DNA from: Thermoproteota archaeon
GTDB taxonomy: Archaea > Thermoproteota > Thermoprotei_A > Sulfolobales > Acidilobaceae
Direction of reading: 5' to 3'
Assembly: GCA_013152575.1 (NCBI GenBank)
Contig: JAADGB010000119.1
Coordinates: 1-44,307, forward strand
Length of the DNA stretch: 44,307 nt
Below, piece after piece: positions 32,196-40,243 of the stretch. The translations under genes were made by a program, and so were the position numbers. How positions within the stretch are numbered: position 1 is the first letter of the stretch; each line of letters starts with the position of its first letter. The notes below the pieces were generated by a model that saw nothing but the letters and a program-made list of their open reading frames with translations, did not search any database and was not told where the DNA came from.

Positions 32196-33275
32196 ATGGT
32201 GTCAGGAGAACTCGATAGGGTAGAGGAGGTCTCAGGCCAGGGTATCCCGGCCTGGGGGTATGCGCTTGGCGGTCCAAAGGTTGGTTCCGGGCCGGGCGCC
32301 GTTACGAGGGGAGCTATGTGGCTCAACCTACCGAGGGCCGGTACACGTGTCGAGAGGCTACTCTTATCCATTGGTATATTCACTGATCGCGAGGTCCGTA
32401 CACCTATCTCGTGGAAGCTCGTAGTGGATGGCGTCTCGATATCGAGGGAGTTCAGGCCGCACTTCGTTGTTGAGACCGATGATGGCTACTATATGAAGGC
32501 TATCTATGACGTGAAGCCTGTACTGGCAGGTAGGGTCTTGAGGCAGGAGAGCCATAAGATCCTAGTCTACAGGGACGCGGTTCACCCGATTAGGGTTGCA
32601 GACGCCCTCCTATATGCAAGGTTCGAGAATGAGAAGGCTAGATATGCTGTATCCTACTATACTGGCGCCGTTGCACTAGAGCCGGGAGAGCACTACAAGG
32701 TGGACGCCGACATAGGGAGGAGCTTCGGCGGGAAAAGGACAGCTGGCGTTATACTGCATTCTCCCTATCACGACTCTGCCTTCGAATTGATAGCAGGCGG
32801 TTCAAGGCCAGAGAGAGCCGTAGGCCACGGGGTACACTATATCGAAGTCACTGTACCCTACAAGGGGTCCCCTGTACCAGTATCTCTGAGATACGTTGAT
32901 CCAGGCTTCAAATTCTACCCAAGGATCGCCGTGCTGACAGAGGTTATAGCCACCGAGCTACTAGCTCCTGCCCCGGAGCCGAAGCTCGTTATCGAGTCCG
33001 TTGAGGCTAGTGATACAAGGGTTAGGGTTAAGGGGATTGTTGAGAACGTCGGCGATGACGTTCTCGACTCCACAATGCTAGTCGTACTAGCCCTTGGAGC
33101 TAGACTCGCTAGGAAGACGCTGCCGCCAGTTGATCCTGGGAAGAGCATCGACTTCTCACTTGAATTCGATATATCGAGGCTCCCGATTAGGCCCTCGAGG
33201 GCCAGTATAAGGTTGATATGGCGGAGGCTGGGGGAGACTAGGCTCGTATCGGAGGAGATACAGATACCCTCCTAG
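32196..33275 (+). CDS. Hypothetical beta-rich protein with C-terminal CARDB-like domain
   Basis: 359 residues with no signal peptide or membrane helix. The first 250 residues are beta-rich and unrecognised (ISWKLVVDGVSISREF, HKILVYRDAVHPIRVADALL). The last 100 (KLVIESVEASDTRVRVKGIV, ENVGDDVLDSTMLVVL, GKSIDFSLEFD) have the Ig-like CARDB pattern, in which a G.V.N.G....... segment is typical. The function is unknown; protein-protein interaction is a reasonable guess. Its TAG stop shares CTAG with the convergent small gene. Confidence 0.7.
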   Translation: MVSGELDRVEEVSGQGIPAWGYALGGPKVGSGPGAVTRGAMWLNLPRAGTRVERLLLSIGIFTDREVRTPISWKLVVDGVSISREFRPHFVVETDDGYYMKAIYDVKPVLAGRVLRQESHKILVYRDAVHPIRVADALLYARFENEKARYAVSYYTGAVALEPGEHYKVDADIGRSFGGKRTAGVILHSPYHDSAFELIAGGSRPERAVGHGVHYIEVTVPYKGSPVPVSLRYVDPGFKFYPRIAVLTEVIATELLAPAPEPKLVIESVEASDTRVRVKGIVENVGDDVLDSTMLVVLALGARLARKTLPPVDPGKSIDFSLEFDISRLPIRPSRASIRLIWRRLGETRLVSEEIQIPS

Positions 33276-33541
33276 CGGCCTCTCCTAAAAATGTATTCTC
33301 GGAGGGGAGGGGCTAGATTATAGCAGTCGTGTCCCCTCTCCAATAGTCCCATCTCTATGAGGGCGTCGATCTTCTCCTGGGGGTCCCTCACTCCAAGCCT
33401 CTCCAGTTCTTTCAAGGCCCTCAGGTCGCCGACTGACACGTTCTTGTAGAAGTATTCGAATACTATCCTGAGATCCTTTGGGAGCTTGCGGGCCTTGTCG
33501 AGTAATTCGCTGGCCTCGGCTAGGATCTCGTCTACACTCAT
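33272..33541 (-). CDS. Small winged-helix-like hypothetical protein
   Basis: 89 residues. The helices (SVDEILAEASELLDKARKL, LRIVFEYFYKN, DLRALKELERLGV, QEKIDALIEMGLLERG) and a short hairpin ending in LREYIFRRGR resemble a winged-helix domain, so a DNA-binding role is possible but unproven. ATG 33541 has GGTGGAG three nt upstream; the longer frame to 33589 lacks support. It is divergent from trm5. Confidence 0.6.
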   Translation of the reverse strand: MSVDEILAEASELLDKARKLPKDLRIVFEYFYKNVSVGDLRALKELERLGVRDPQEKIDALIEMGLLERGHDCYNLAPPLREYIFRRGR

Positions 33542-33609
33542 GTACTCCACCCTCAGGTTTATCGGCCCAGTCCTGCAACCGACAACCAATCCGGGGATAG
33601 GGGAGGCAG

Positions 33610-34473
33610 GTGGCTAATAGGCTATTGAGGCGGATTGCCGAGGAGGTCTTAGGGGAGGAGAAGGCTCGGCTGATATGGTCGAGGCTCGACATAGTCGGTG
33701 ATATAGCTATACTGAAGAAGCCACTAACGGATTCGATAACCGTACCTGACCTAGCTAGAGTGGCGGAGGAGCTCGTGAGAAGGCTGCCTTACATTAAGAG
33801 TGTTTGGCTCGCAGAGTCGCCAGTAGAGGGACCCTACAAGACCCGCCGGTTCACACACCTAGCCGGTGAAGAGAGGAGTGAGACCGTATACGTCGAGCAT
33901 GGATGCAGGTTTAAGGTTGATATAAGGAGGGTATTCATAACTCCACGGCTCAACTACGAGCACCTAAGGATTGCTAAACTGGTCTCCCCCGGAGAGGTTG
34001 TAGTGAACATGTTTGCCGGCGCAGGCCTCTTCTCTATAATCATCGCCTGCAAGTCAAAGCCGAGGAGAGTGTACAGTATTGATATCAATCCGGACGCCTA
34101 CAGGTACATGGTTGAAAACATAGAGCTGAACAAGGTAGGAGATACTGTGATCCCAATCCTAGGAGACGCTGCCAAGGTTATAGTAGAGGAACTAAGTGGC
34201 GTGGCTGACCGCGTGCTTATGCCACTGCCAGAGCTAGCCCTAGACTACCTTCCCTACGCTGTGAGAGCTCTGAGGGGTAAGGGAGTGATCCATGTATACC
34301 TCCATGTGAGTACGCCTAAGGGAACCGATCCACTTAAGACCTCTGAACAACTGGTGAGGGATAGGCTCAGAGAGCTAGGAGTGAGGCACATGGTGCTGGG
34401 ATCGCGGAAGGTAAGGCCGGTCGCACCGAGAACCATGCAGACAGTAGTAGATGTGGTGGTTGAGAGTGGCTAG
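33610..34473 (+). CDS. trm5: tRNA (guanine-37-N1) methyltransferase, Trm5 family (or Taw2-like)
   Basis: 287 residues. Trm5 methylates N1 of G37 with SAM, the first step of wyosine formation on tRNA(Phe). The D2 region shows FITPRLNYEHLRIAKLV, the SAM loop VVNMFAGAGLFSIIIA (about 130-145), SIDINPDAYRYMVENIELNK, and an NLP-like catalytic stretch reading MPLPELALDYLP. Replacement of N by P/L in that motif leaves Taw2 (aminocarboxypropyl transferase) as an alternative. The D1 domain typical of Trm5b is short. GTG 33610 follows GGAGG. It overlaps taw3, which acts later in the same pathway. Confidence 0.85.
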   Translation: MANRLLRRIAEEVLGEEKARLIWSRLDIVGDIAILKKPLTDSITVPDLARVAEELVRRLPYIKSVWLAESPVEGPYKTRRFTHLAGEERSETVYVEHGCRFKVDIRRVFITPRLNYEHLRIAKLVSPGEVVVNMFAGAGLFSIIIACKSKPRRVYSIDINPDAYRYMVENIELNKVGDTVIPILGDAAKVIVEELSGVADRVLMPLPELALDYLPYAVRALRGKGVIHVYLHVSTPKGTDPLKTSEQLVRDRLRELGVRHMVLGSRKVRPVAPRTMQTVVDVVVESG

Positions 34474-35074
34474 GAGGAAGCCCTGGGTTAAAGTAAAGGA
34501 CGATGCCGTGAAATCAATCCTACTGGAGAGAGACGTGGGTTATCTCGACGTAGGGATAGGGCCGATACTGGAGACACTGAACTCGGTCAAGAACATTGCT
34601 ACCACCAGCAGCTGCCTTGGCAGGATCGCTATAGTAGAGGGGATAGTACACTGGGGTCGAGACGAGGATTCGAGGATTGCATACAAGACCCATGGTAAGA
34701 TAACGCCCGAGGCGATCCTACGCGTGTTATCCAGGGGGTTCTCCAACCTATGGCTTAAGGCTACGGGCCCAATACTACACGCACGAACGAATAGCCTGGA
34801 ATGCGCACTACACATGTTATCCAAGGCTAGAGAGAACGGTTTCAAGCATAGCGGCATAATCTCTCACGGAACACCCAGCGGCACCGTAGTTGAGTTGATG
34901 AGTGCATCACAGCTGTCTACCCCGCTTGTAGTGAATGGAGTAGTGGTCATCCGGATGGGCCGTGAATACCTCGAGGCGTTAGCCAGCAAGGCCAATAGTA
35001 CTGTTGAAGAGGGGAGGAGAAGGCTTAGGTCGTTTGTTGACTCCCTTCTCGCCGACCCAGGCCCCTGCGGATAG
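34466..35074 (+). CDS. taw3: tRNA wybutosine-synthesis methyltransferase Taw3 (TYW3 family)
   Basis: About 202 residues. TYW3-type enzymes methylate N4 of the tricyclic base at position 37 of tRNA(Phe). The family stretch TTSSCLGRIAIVEG is at about 45-58, followed by YKTHGKITPEAI, LHARTNSLECALHMLSKARENGFKHSG (split for reading) and ELMSASQLSTPL. GTG 34466 has GGTGGT five nt upstream and overlaps the end of trm5 by 8 bp, so the wybutosine pair is translationally coupled. The gene's 3' end overlaps priL antisense by 50 bp. Confidence 0.88.
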   Translation: MARRKPWVKVKDDAVKSILLERDVGYLDVGIGPILETLNSVKNIATTSSCLGRIAIVEGIVHWGRDEDSRIAYKTHGKITPEAILRVLSRGFSNLWLKATGPILHARTNSLECALHMLSKARENGFKHSGIISHGTPSGTVVELMSASQLSTPLVVNGVVVIRMGREYLEALASKANSTVEEGRRRLRSFVDSLLADPGPCG

Positions 35075-36071
35075 CCCTCCAGTATATGGATAAGGGACCC
35101 CTACCATCACATTCGCTGCAGATTTTCTTGGCTAATGCCGTTTCACAATTGTAGGGCCTGTATCTCCGGGCCCTCTCAAGGATTACCTCCGCTAATACAC
35201 TAGCAGTCGTCCTAGGCACTAGTCCTGTGGAGTAAAGCAATTCCTCCACGTATTCTTGCGGGGCGTTCACGTTGGCTAGAAATGTGACTAGCATATAGAA
35301 CTCTTCGGGCGTCATCGACTTCTCCGACGCTGATCTATCGATTATCTCCCTGATACATAATGGTATCTTCTCCGGGTCAAACTCTCCCAGCACTCCCCAG
35401 TCAAGTTTTGACGCCATCATCCTACCAAGCTCGGCTAGTTTTTGGAGATCGACCTCGTCATATATGCCGACTATACTCTCTATGTGTTGTCTAACCTTCG
35501 CTGCTAGGAAGTTCTTGAAGTTCTGAGCATCCAGGTAGACTCTGCCACCTAGCGGGAAAGAGTTTACAAGCCTCCACCTTGGTTCCACTAATCTGCTGGC
35601 AACCACTAGATAGTCGCTTAGTGGTAACGAGTACTGGAGGAGTCGTGGTAGTATGCCACGACGCTTACTATAGAGCCAGTTTATTACTAGATTTGAGGAT
35701 TCAACCCTGAGACCCAGGGCTCTAGCCAGCGTCATTAGGCCTGCCTGCGATTCATCCTCCAATAGTTTCCGAACTCTGTCGGCTTCAGCATCCGCTAGTC
35801 TCCTGAGGAGCCTCAGTGACCCCGACTTTGCTACAGCGGCCAGTGCGGCGTGGAAGGATAGGACCTCTTCCCATGTATCTCTACCTATCTGTTCAGGGAG
35901 TCCCTCCCGTGAAAGCACGGCTTCAAGCCTCTTCTTTGCCAGGTTGATGGCTTCTTCGGACTCGAGTAGCTCTTCTATTGGCCCATAGTAGTCGATCTCT
36001 TTCCTGGCGTATTCGCTTAGCTTTACCGTGAATGGGTATTTGGCCTGCCACAGCAATTCCTGAGCCTCCAT
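35025..36071 (-). CDS. priL: DNA primase large subunit PriL
   Basis: PriL partners the catalytic PriS to make primers for replication. At 348 residues it has the alpha-helical N-terminal half and a C-terminal 4Fe-4S domain. The four likely cluster Cys are PLCIREII (about 238), YNCETA (about 308), KKIC (about 317) and SEC (about 320), followed by GRGPLSIYW. ATG 36071 is used, though the ribosome site is weak. The small subunit is not in this window. Its 3' end overlaps taw3 by 50 bp. Confidence 0.88.
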   Translation of the reverse strand: MEAQELLWQAKYPFTVKLSEYARKEIDYYGPIEELLESEEAINLAKKRLEAVLSREGLPEQIGRDTWEEVLSFHAALAAVAKSGSLRLLRRLADAEADRVRKLLEDESQAGLMTLARALGLRVESSNLVINWLYSKRRGILPRLLQYSLPLSDYLVVASRLVEPRWRLVNSFPLGGRVYLDAQNFKNFLAAKVRQHIESIVGIYDEVDLQKLAELGRMMASKLDWGVLGEFDPEKIPLCIREIIDRSASEKSMTPEEFYMLVTFLANVNAPQEYVEELLYSTGLVPRTTASVLAEVILERARRYRPYNCETALAKKICSECDGRGPLSIYWRAIRRGLGRREGSQQTT

Positions 36072-36122
36072 ACTGGAAGGGGATCACTTGAATATTATGT
36101 TCGGAGGGTTTATTGAATATCA

Positions 36123-36980
36123 ATGGGTAACACCTGTCGACTCGTCGAGGGACCCGCCTTGTCCAGGGACGATTGTGGATTCATATGTGAGAGACTATTG
36201 GGCCAGCGTCACAGTAGGTGGATTGCTAGGGCTCTCAGGAAATGGCTTGATAGAAGGGACCCCTCGTGCTGCTATCATGAGCTTTCAAAGATGGAGCCCG
36301 GCTATTATGGTTGGAGTGTTATGGTATCAGACTTTGAAGAATTCTACAAGAGGATGAGTGGCAAGCGTAAGATTAGGCTGCCCGAGCCATTAGCTGAGAG
36401 CGGCGTTGATACACTTGCAGCATTAAGGTCTAGGCGTAGTAGGCGTAGTTATGCTAGGAAGCCGTTGGGTCTGGGAGAGCTTGCTACACTTTTGTACTAT
36501 ACTGTTGGGATCACTGGGAGAGCTTGGTGGGGTGGCCCTAAGAGGACGTATCCAAGTGCTGGCGGATTGCAGCCTGTTGAGGCTTATGTGGTCTCACTCA
36601 ATGTTGATGGTTTGGAGCAGGGAGTATATCATTATAATCCCGGCGATCATTCTCTAGAAGAAATCTACACTGGCGATGTAGGGGAGAAACTCTACAGGGC
36701 TTGCCTAGACCAGGAGCACGTGCTTGAAGCACCAGCGAATATTGTATTGACAATTGTTTACTCGAGGACGGCTTCAAAGTACGGGTTGAGGGCCTATAGG
36801 TATGCAGTCATGGATGTAGCCTTCGCTGGCGAGAACGTCTACCTGGTAAGCGAGGCACTAGGACTAGCTACTGTCGCTGTTGGCGCATTCTATGATGAAA
36901 TGCTATGCAATATACTAGGCGTGGATTGTGAATGGGAGTATCCGATGCTCGTTTTCCCAGTGGGATGGCGGCAAACCTAG
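36123..36980 (+). CDS. SagB-type FMN nitroreductase/dehydrogenase
   Basis: 285 residues. An N-terminal 75-residue helical part contains the family's YHELSK, then the FMN-binding core: LPEPL, RRSRRSYARKPLGLGELATLL, YPSAGGLQPVEAYV, YHYNPGDHSLEEI, and EAPANIVL, GENVYLVSEALGLATVAVGAF (split). SagB enzymes oxidise azolines in thiazole/oxazole peptides, but no cyclodehydratase or precursor peptide is near, so a general flavin reductase/dehydrogenase role is likelier. Start ATG 36123 keeps YHELSK; ATG 36321 (GGAGTG upstream) is a shorter alternative. A riboflavin kinase is 2.7 kb downstream. Confidence 0.85.
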   Translation: MGNTCRLVEGPALSRDDCGFICERLLGQRHSRWIARALRKWLDRRDPSCCYHELSKMEPGYYGWSVMVSDFEEFYKRMSGKRKIRLPEPLAESGVDTLAALRSRRSRRSYARKPLGLGELATLLYYTVGITGRAWWGGPKRTYPSAGGLQPVEAYVVSLNVDGLEQGVYHYNPGDHSLEEIYTGDVGEKLYRACLDQEHVLEAPANIVLTIVYSRTASKYGLRAYRYAVMDVAFAGENVYLVSEALGLATVAVGAFYDEMLCNILGVDCEWEYPMLVFPVGWRQT

Positions 36981-37001
36981 CCCGAGTCAAAACCGGAGGT
37001 A

Positions 37002-38426
37002 ATGGCAACGTTAAATTCTGATGTATACGATGCATATCGTGGTGAAACCTACTTGGCCAGTATAGCTAGGAGAATAGCTGAGTGGGCTTATTCGCTCTCC
37101 TACGACCAGCTACCGGCTGAAGTGATTGAAGAGGTTAAGAAGAGGTTCATCGACAGCCTCGGAGTAGCGGTCGGAGCATACTATGAGGAACCAGTCAAGA
37201 TAGCGAGAGCCATCGCTAGGGGTACTGCTGGCTCCCTCGTAAGGGCCACGCTCTGGGGGACAAGGAGTCTAGCCGCAGCGGATCACGCTGACTTCGCCAA
37301 TGGCTGTGCTACAAGGTACTTCGACTTCAATGATACCTACCTGTCAAAGGAGGCTCTACACCCGAGCGACTCGATCCCCGCAGTCATAGCCGCAGCGGAG
37401 ATAGTTGATGCACCCGCTGAGAGGATAGTTGAGGGTATTGTAGCGGCGTATGAGGTAATCGGAGCCCTAGCAGACGCATATAGTGTAAGGTCGAGGGGAC
37501 TAGACCATACGGTATACATCAATATAGGCAGTGCTGTTGGAGCTGCCAAGGTACTAGGCTTAGACGTCGACCGGTTCGAACACGCAGTCAACATTGCAAC
37601 CAACACAAGCCTAGCCCTCAGACAGACCCGAGCAGGAGAATTATCAATGTGGAAGGGATGCGCTGCAGCTCACGCATCGAGGAACGGGTTGTTCTCAGCC
37701 CTTCTAGCCTGGAAGGGTATGACGGGTCCCTCACCAGTCTTCGAAGGCGAGTTCGGCTTCTTCAACGTAGCACTCTGCGGTGACAAGTTCGAGCTACCCG
37801 AGCTCGGCGGGTCAAAGTATAGGATAATGAAGACGAGCATCAAGTACTGGCCCGTCGAATACCACTCAATGTCAGCGGTTGAGGCAGCGCTCAACATAGT
37901 CGAGAAGGTCGGCAGGATCGACCCGGACCAGGTCGAGGAGATCAAGCTGGATACCTTCACCGTCAGCTACAAGATAATTGTGAAGGACCCGGAGAAGTGG
38001 GACCCGAAGACCAGGGAGACCGCCGACCACAGCCTACCATATATTGTAGCGGCCGCGCTGATAGATGGAAGAGTATGGCTGGAAACCTTCAAGCCAGAGC
38101 GCTACCTGGCAGAGGATGTCAGAAAGCTAATGAAGAAGATGAAGGTGGAAGTCGACCCCAAGGCAGACGAACTCTACCCTGATGGAATCCTGAACAGGAT
38201 CACGATAAAGTTCAAGGATGGGAGAACAATCAGCGAGGAGAGCACCTATCCGCCCGGGCACTTCATGAACCCACTCGATAGGAGCGGTGTGGAAGAGAAG
38301 TTCCTACGCCTAGTGACACGCTACGTTGACGAGGCCAGGGCAAAGGAGTTCTTGCTGAAGGCGTGGAGCCTGGAGAAGGTTGAGGATATAGGAGGCCTCC
38401 TCAGACTGCTAGCCGTTGAGGACTAG
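37002..38426 (+). CDS. MmgE/PrpD family dehydratase-like protein
   Basis: 474 residues of the 2-methylcitrate dehydratase family: an all-helical domain (about 1-270) with FANGCATRYFDFNDTYLS, HPSDSIPAVIAAAE, GRAGE-like TRAGELSMWKGCAAAHASRN (split), then a smaller alpha-beta domain (about 270-410) with SIKYWPVEYHS. Archaeal members also include cis-aconitate- and iminodisuccinate-related enzymes, so the exact substrate is open; no other methylcitrate-cycle gene is seen. ATG 37002 has GGAGG two nt upstream. The stop shares CTAG with the convergent gene. Confidence 0.9.
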   Translation: MATLNSDVYDAYRGETYLASIARRIAEWAYSLSYDQLPAEVIEEVKKRFIDSLGVAVGAYYEEPVKIARAIARGTAGSLVRATLWGTRSLAAADHADFANGCATRYFDFNDTYLSKEALHPSDSIPAVIAAAEIVDAPAERIVEGIVAAYEVIGALADAYSVRSRGLDHTVYINIGSAVGAAKVLGLDVDRFEHAVNIATNTSLALRQTRAGELSMWKGCAAAHASRNGLFSALLAWKGMTGPSPVFEGEFGFFNVALCGDKFELPELGGSKYRIMKTSIKYWPVEYHSMSAVEAALNIVEKVGRIDPDQVEEIKLDTFTVSYKIIVKDPEKWDPKTRETADHSLPYIVAAALIDGRVWLETFKPERYLAEDVRKLMKKMKVEVDPKADELYPDGILNRITIKFKDGRTISEESTYPPGHFMNPLDRSGVEEKFLRLVTRYVDEARAKEFLLKAWSLEKVEDIGGLLRLLAVED

Positions 38427-39640
38427 CGCCTCCTCCTCGTTATCTTCACCTTTTTCTGAACTCCTAACACGTAGTATCCTCCGATAACTCCGAGGAGTGC
38501 TCCTATGAAGAATGCGGCTATTGATATTGCTCCTTCCTTCTGTATCCTTTCTGTTAGCCTCTCTATCTGGTAGTCCCTCACCTTAACCTCATTCTTCCAG
38601 TAGGACTCGCATCCCTGATACTCTGCCAGCGTCTTTGTCAGGTTCTCGTTCTCCTTGGTTAGGTTTGATAACCTCTCCTTGAGCAGGTTTAGCGTATTGT
38701 TGAACTGATCTATCAGCTCATTAGTGTATACTACTACTTTGAAGTCCTCAGCGGCTCCAGGGTAAGCGTTCTTTATCGGTTCCTCGAGGCCTGCGGCTAG
38801 TATCGCGTAGGGATCGTAGCCTGCCGCTACTAGTCTCACGCCAGCCGCTACGGGGGCCCCTCCTGGATAAGCCGCTGTTAGGAGAATGTATCCTGAGGTC
38901 GCATTATAGGGGTTCTCTTGGAGGTCGCTGGGGTAGATTCCTCCAGCTTCTGCGGGGCTTACATATCCTGGCAGGTTGGAGTACCCGGCGATGAATTTCA
39001 GGGTGTTGGTGTTGTTTGCCTGCTTTAAACCGAGCAGTGCTATTGCGTCTAGGCCTAGGCCTGTTGACATTAGTGTCACGTTGGTTGTCTGTATGGTTAG
39101 TGATGCCCCAGAATAGTATGATATTGCCTGCGTCCATAGGTCGGCTATGCTTTCATTGACTGGTACCACTAAGTAGTACATTGTGGGGCCTGAGGGTGCA
39201 GTGAGTACTATGTCGATGTATGGTCTGAAGGAACCCATTATTATCCTGAGGGTTAGGGTAGAGTCTCCCACAGTCCCCGTGAAGTCGGCTTCTACCAGGT
39301 CTGGGGATCTCTGTATGACTTGATAGCTTGTCCAGTTCACCTTTTGCGTTAAGCCCTCGCTGACGTAGAGGACGTCTATGGCTGGTAGGCCTTTTGGATT
39401 TACTTGGAGGGCTGGTTTCTCGTTTTTGGTCGCGTATAATACGGTGGGGGAGTTGGTCTTCTTATTAATAATTAATTCATTATAAGTTGTCTTAATTATT
39501 ACAGTCTGGTTGGTCTCCGTCACATTCAGATACGGAGTTGGAATAGCTTGGCTCAGGACCGTCTGGGCCGATGATATCGGAGAGTAGATGAAGAGGCTCG
39601 CCAGCACCAGTGCTATCAGGACAACCGCAACCTTCTTCAA
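38423..39640 (-). CDS. Secreted membrane-anchored protein with coiled coil
   Basis: 405 residues: signal peptide (1-26), an extracytoplasmic beta-rich domain (about 27-300) with many NxT/S sequons, a coiled coil (about 310-372, with LLKERLSNLTKENENLTKTL), then a Gly-rich membrane helix (AISIAAFFIGALLGVIGGYYVLG) and a basic cytoplasmic tail (KKVKITRRRR). The function is unknown. The N-terminal beta region has a faint resemblance to the YidC periplasmic domain, without any insertase core. TTG 39640 is supported by the KK-VAVV signal start. It probably sits in the cell surface layer. Confidence 0.8.
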   Translation of the reverse strand: MKKVAVVLIALVLASLFIYSPISSAQTVLSQAIPTPYLNVTETNQTVIIKTTYNELIINKKTNSPTVLYATKNEKPALQVNPKGLPAIDVLYVSEGLTQKVNWTSYQVIQRSPDLVEADFTGTVGDSTLTLRIIMGSFRPYIDIVLTAPSGPTMYYLVVPVNESIADLWTQAISYYSGASLTIQTTNVTLMSTGLGLDAIALLGLKQANNTNTLKFIAGYSNLPGYVSPAEAGGIYPSDLQENPYNATSGYILLTAAYPGGAPVAAGVRLVAAGYDPYAILAAGLEEPIKNAYPGAAEDFKVVVYTNELIDQFNNTLNLLKERLSNLTKENENLTKTLAEYQGCESYWKNEVKVRDYQIERLTERIQKEGAISIAAFFIGALLGVIGGYYVLGVQKKVKITRRRR

Positions 39641-39727
39641 TATCTGACACCAAAAGGGGGTTAGGCCTCTAACCGGTTTATTATTGTTTAGAATAGCCTT
39701 TTCATTAGTGCAGGTGAAACGAGCATA

Positions 39728-40135
39728 TTGAAGAGCGGGTGCAAGAAACCATTCAAGGCGAAAGTATTCAGCGGACTAGGAGAAGGAGAGTTCTACGTGA
39801 GCATCTATAGCCGTGGCTTTAGAGTTAAGCTGGGCATAACACCCTATCCCGGGACATTGAATGCGAGGCTAATAGATGAGGATGTCGATGAATTCAATAA
39901 ATGCCTCAACAGCGTTGATGGTGTTAAGATCGATCCACCACCGATCCCGAACGCAAAACTTGCACCCGTAATAGTGTATCCCGCACATCTCAACGGGTAC
40001 CCTGTGTGGATAGTGAGACCCATGATAACAGTGTATAAGAGAGACGTGGTTGAGCTGATAGCTGATGTTAGACTCCGAGATCTCTTAGGGTTGAGTGATG
40101 GATCAATTATAGAAATCTACCTGAGGGATGAATAA
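39728..40135 (+). CDS. ribK: CTP-dependent riboflavin kinase
   Basis: Archaeal RibK uses CTP to phosphorylate riboflavin to FMN. The 135-residue cradle-loop barrel protein shows the family signatures FSGLGEGEFYVSIYS near 14-28, LGITPYPGTLNARL near 36-49 and the late APVIVYPAHLNGYPVWIVRP. The length is normal. TTG 39728 is the only sensible start; GGTGA is 10 nt upstream, farther than usual here. A TATA-like TTTATTATT lies near 39678-39686. Flavin enzymes sit on both sides (SagB-type at 36 kb, CoA-disulfide-reductase-like at 41 kb). Confidence 0.93.
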   Translation: MKSGCKKPFKAKVFSGLGEGEFYVSIYSRGFRVKLGITPYPGTLNARLIDEDVDEFNKCLNSVDGVKIDPPPIPNAKLAPVIVYPAHLNGYPVWIVRPMITVYKRDVVELIADVRLRDLLGLSDGSIIEIYLRDE

Positions 40136-40137
40136 TC

Positions 40138-40216
40138 TAGTGTTGGCCGCGGGGAACCTCCCACTCATCCATACCCCGTAACGGGATGTTGTGGGAGAGC
40201 GGGGCCGCGGCCAGTA
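40138..40216 (-). ncRNA. Candidate H/ACA guide RNA or strong convergent terminator structure
   Basis: The arms TGGCCGCGG and CCGCGGCCA (9 bp) enclose an inner CTCCCAC/GTGGGAG stem. The unpaired pocket has 7 nt on one side and 4-5 on the other. On the minus strand the lower stem is followed after one nt by ACA, and 14 nt separate the upper stem from ACA, as in H/ACA guides. A kink-turn is not evident in the apical loop. It lies exactly between two convergent genes, so a terminator is the alternative. Confidence 0.35.
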
Positions 40217-40243
40217 GATTATGAGATGTTGTGTCCGTGTCTA

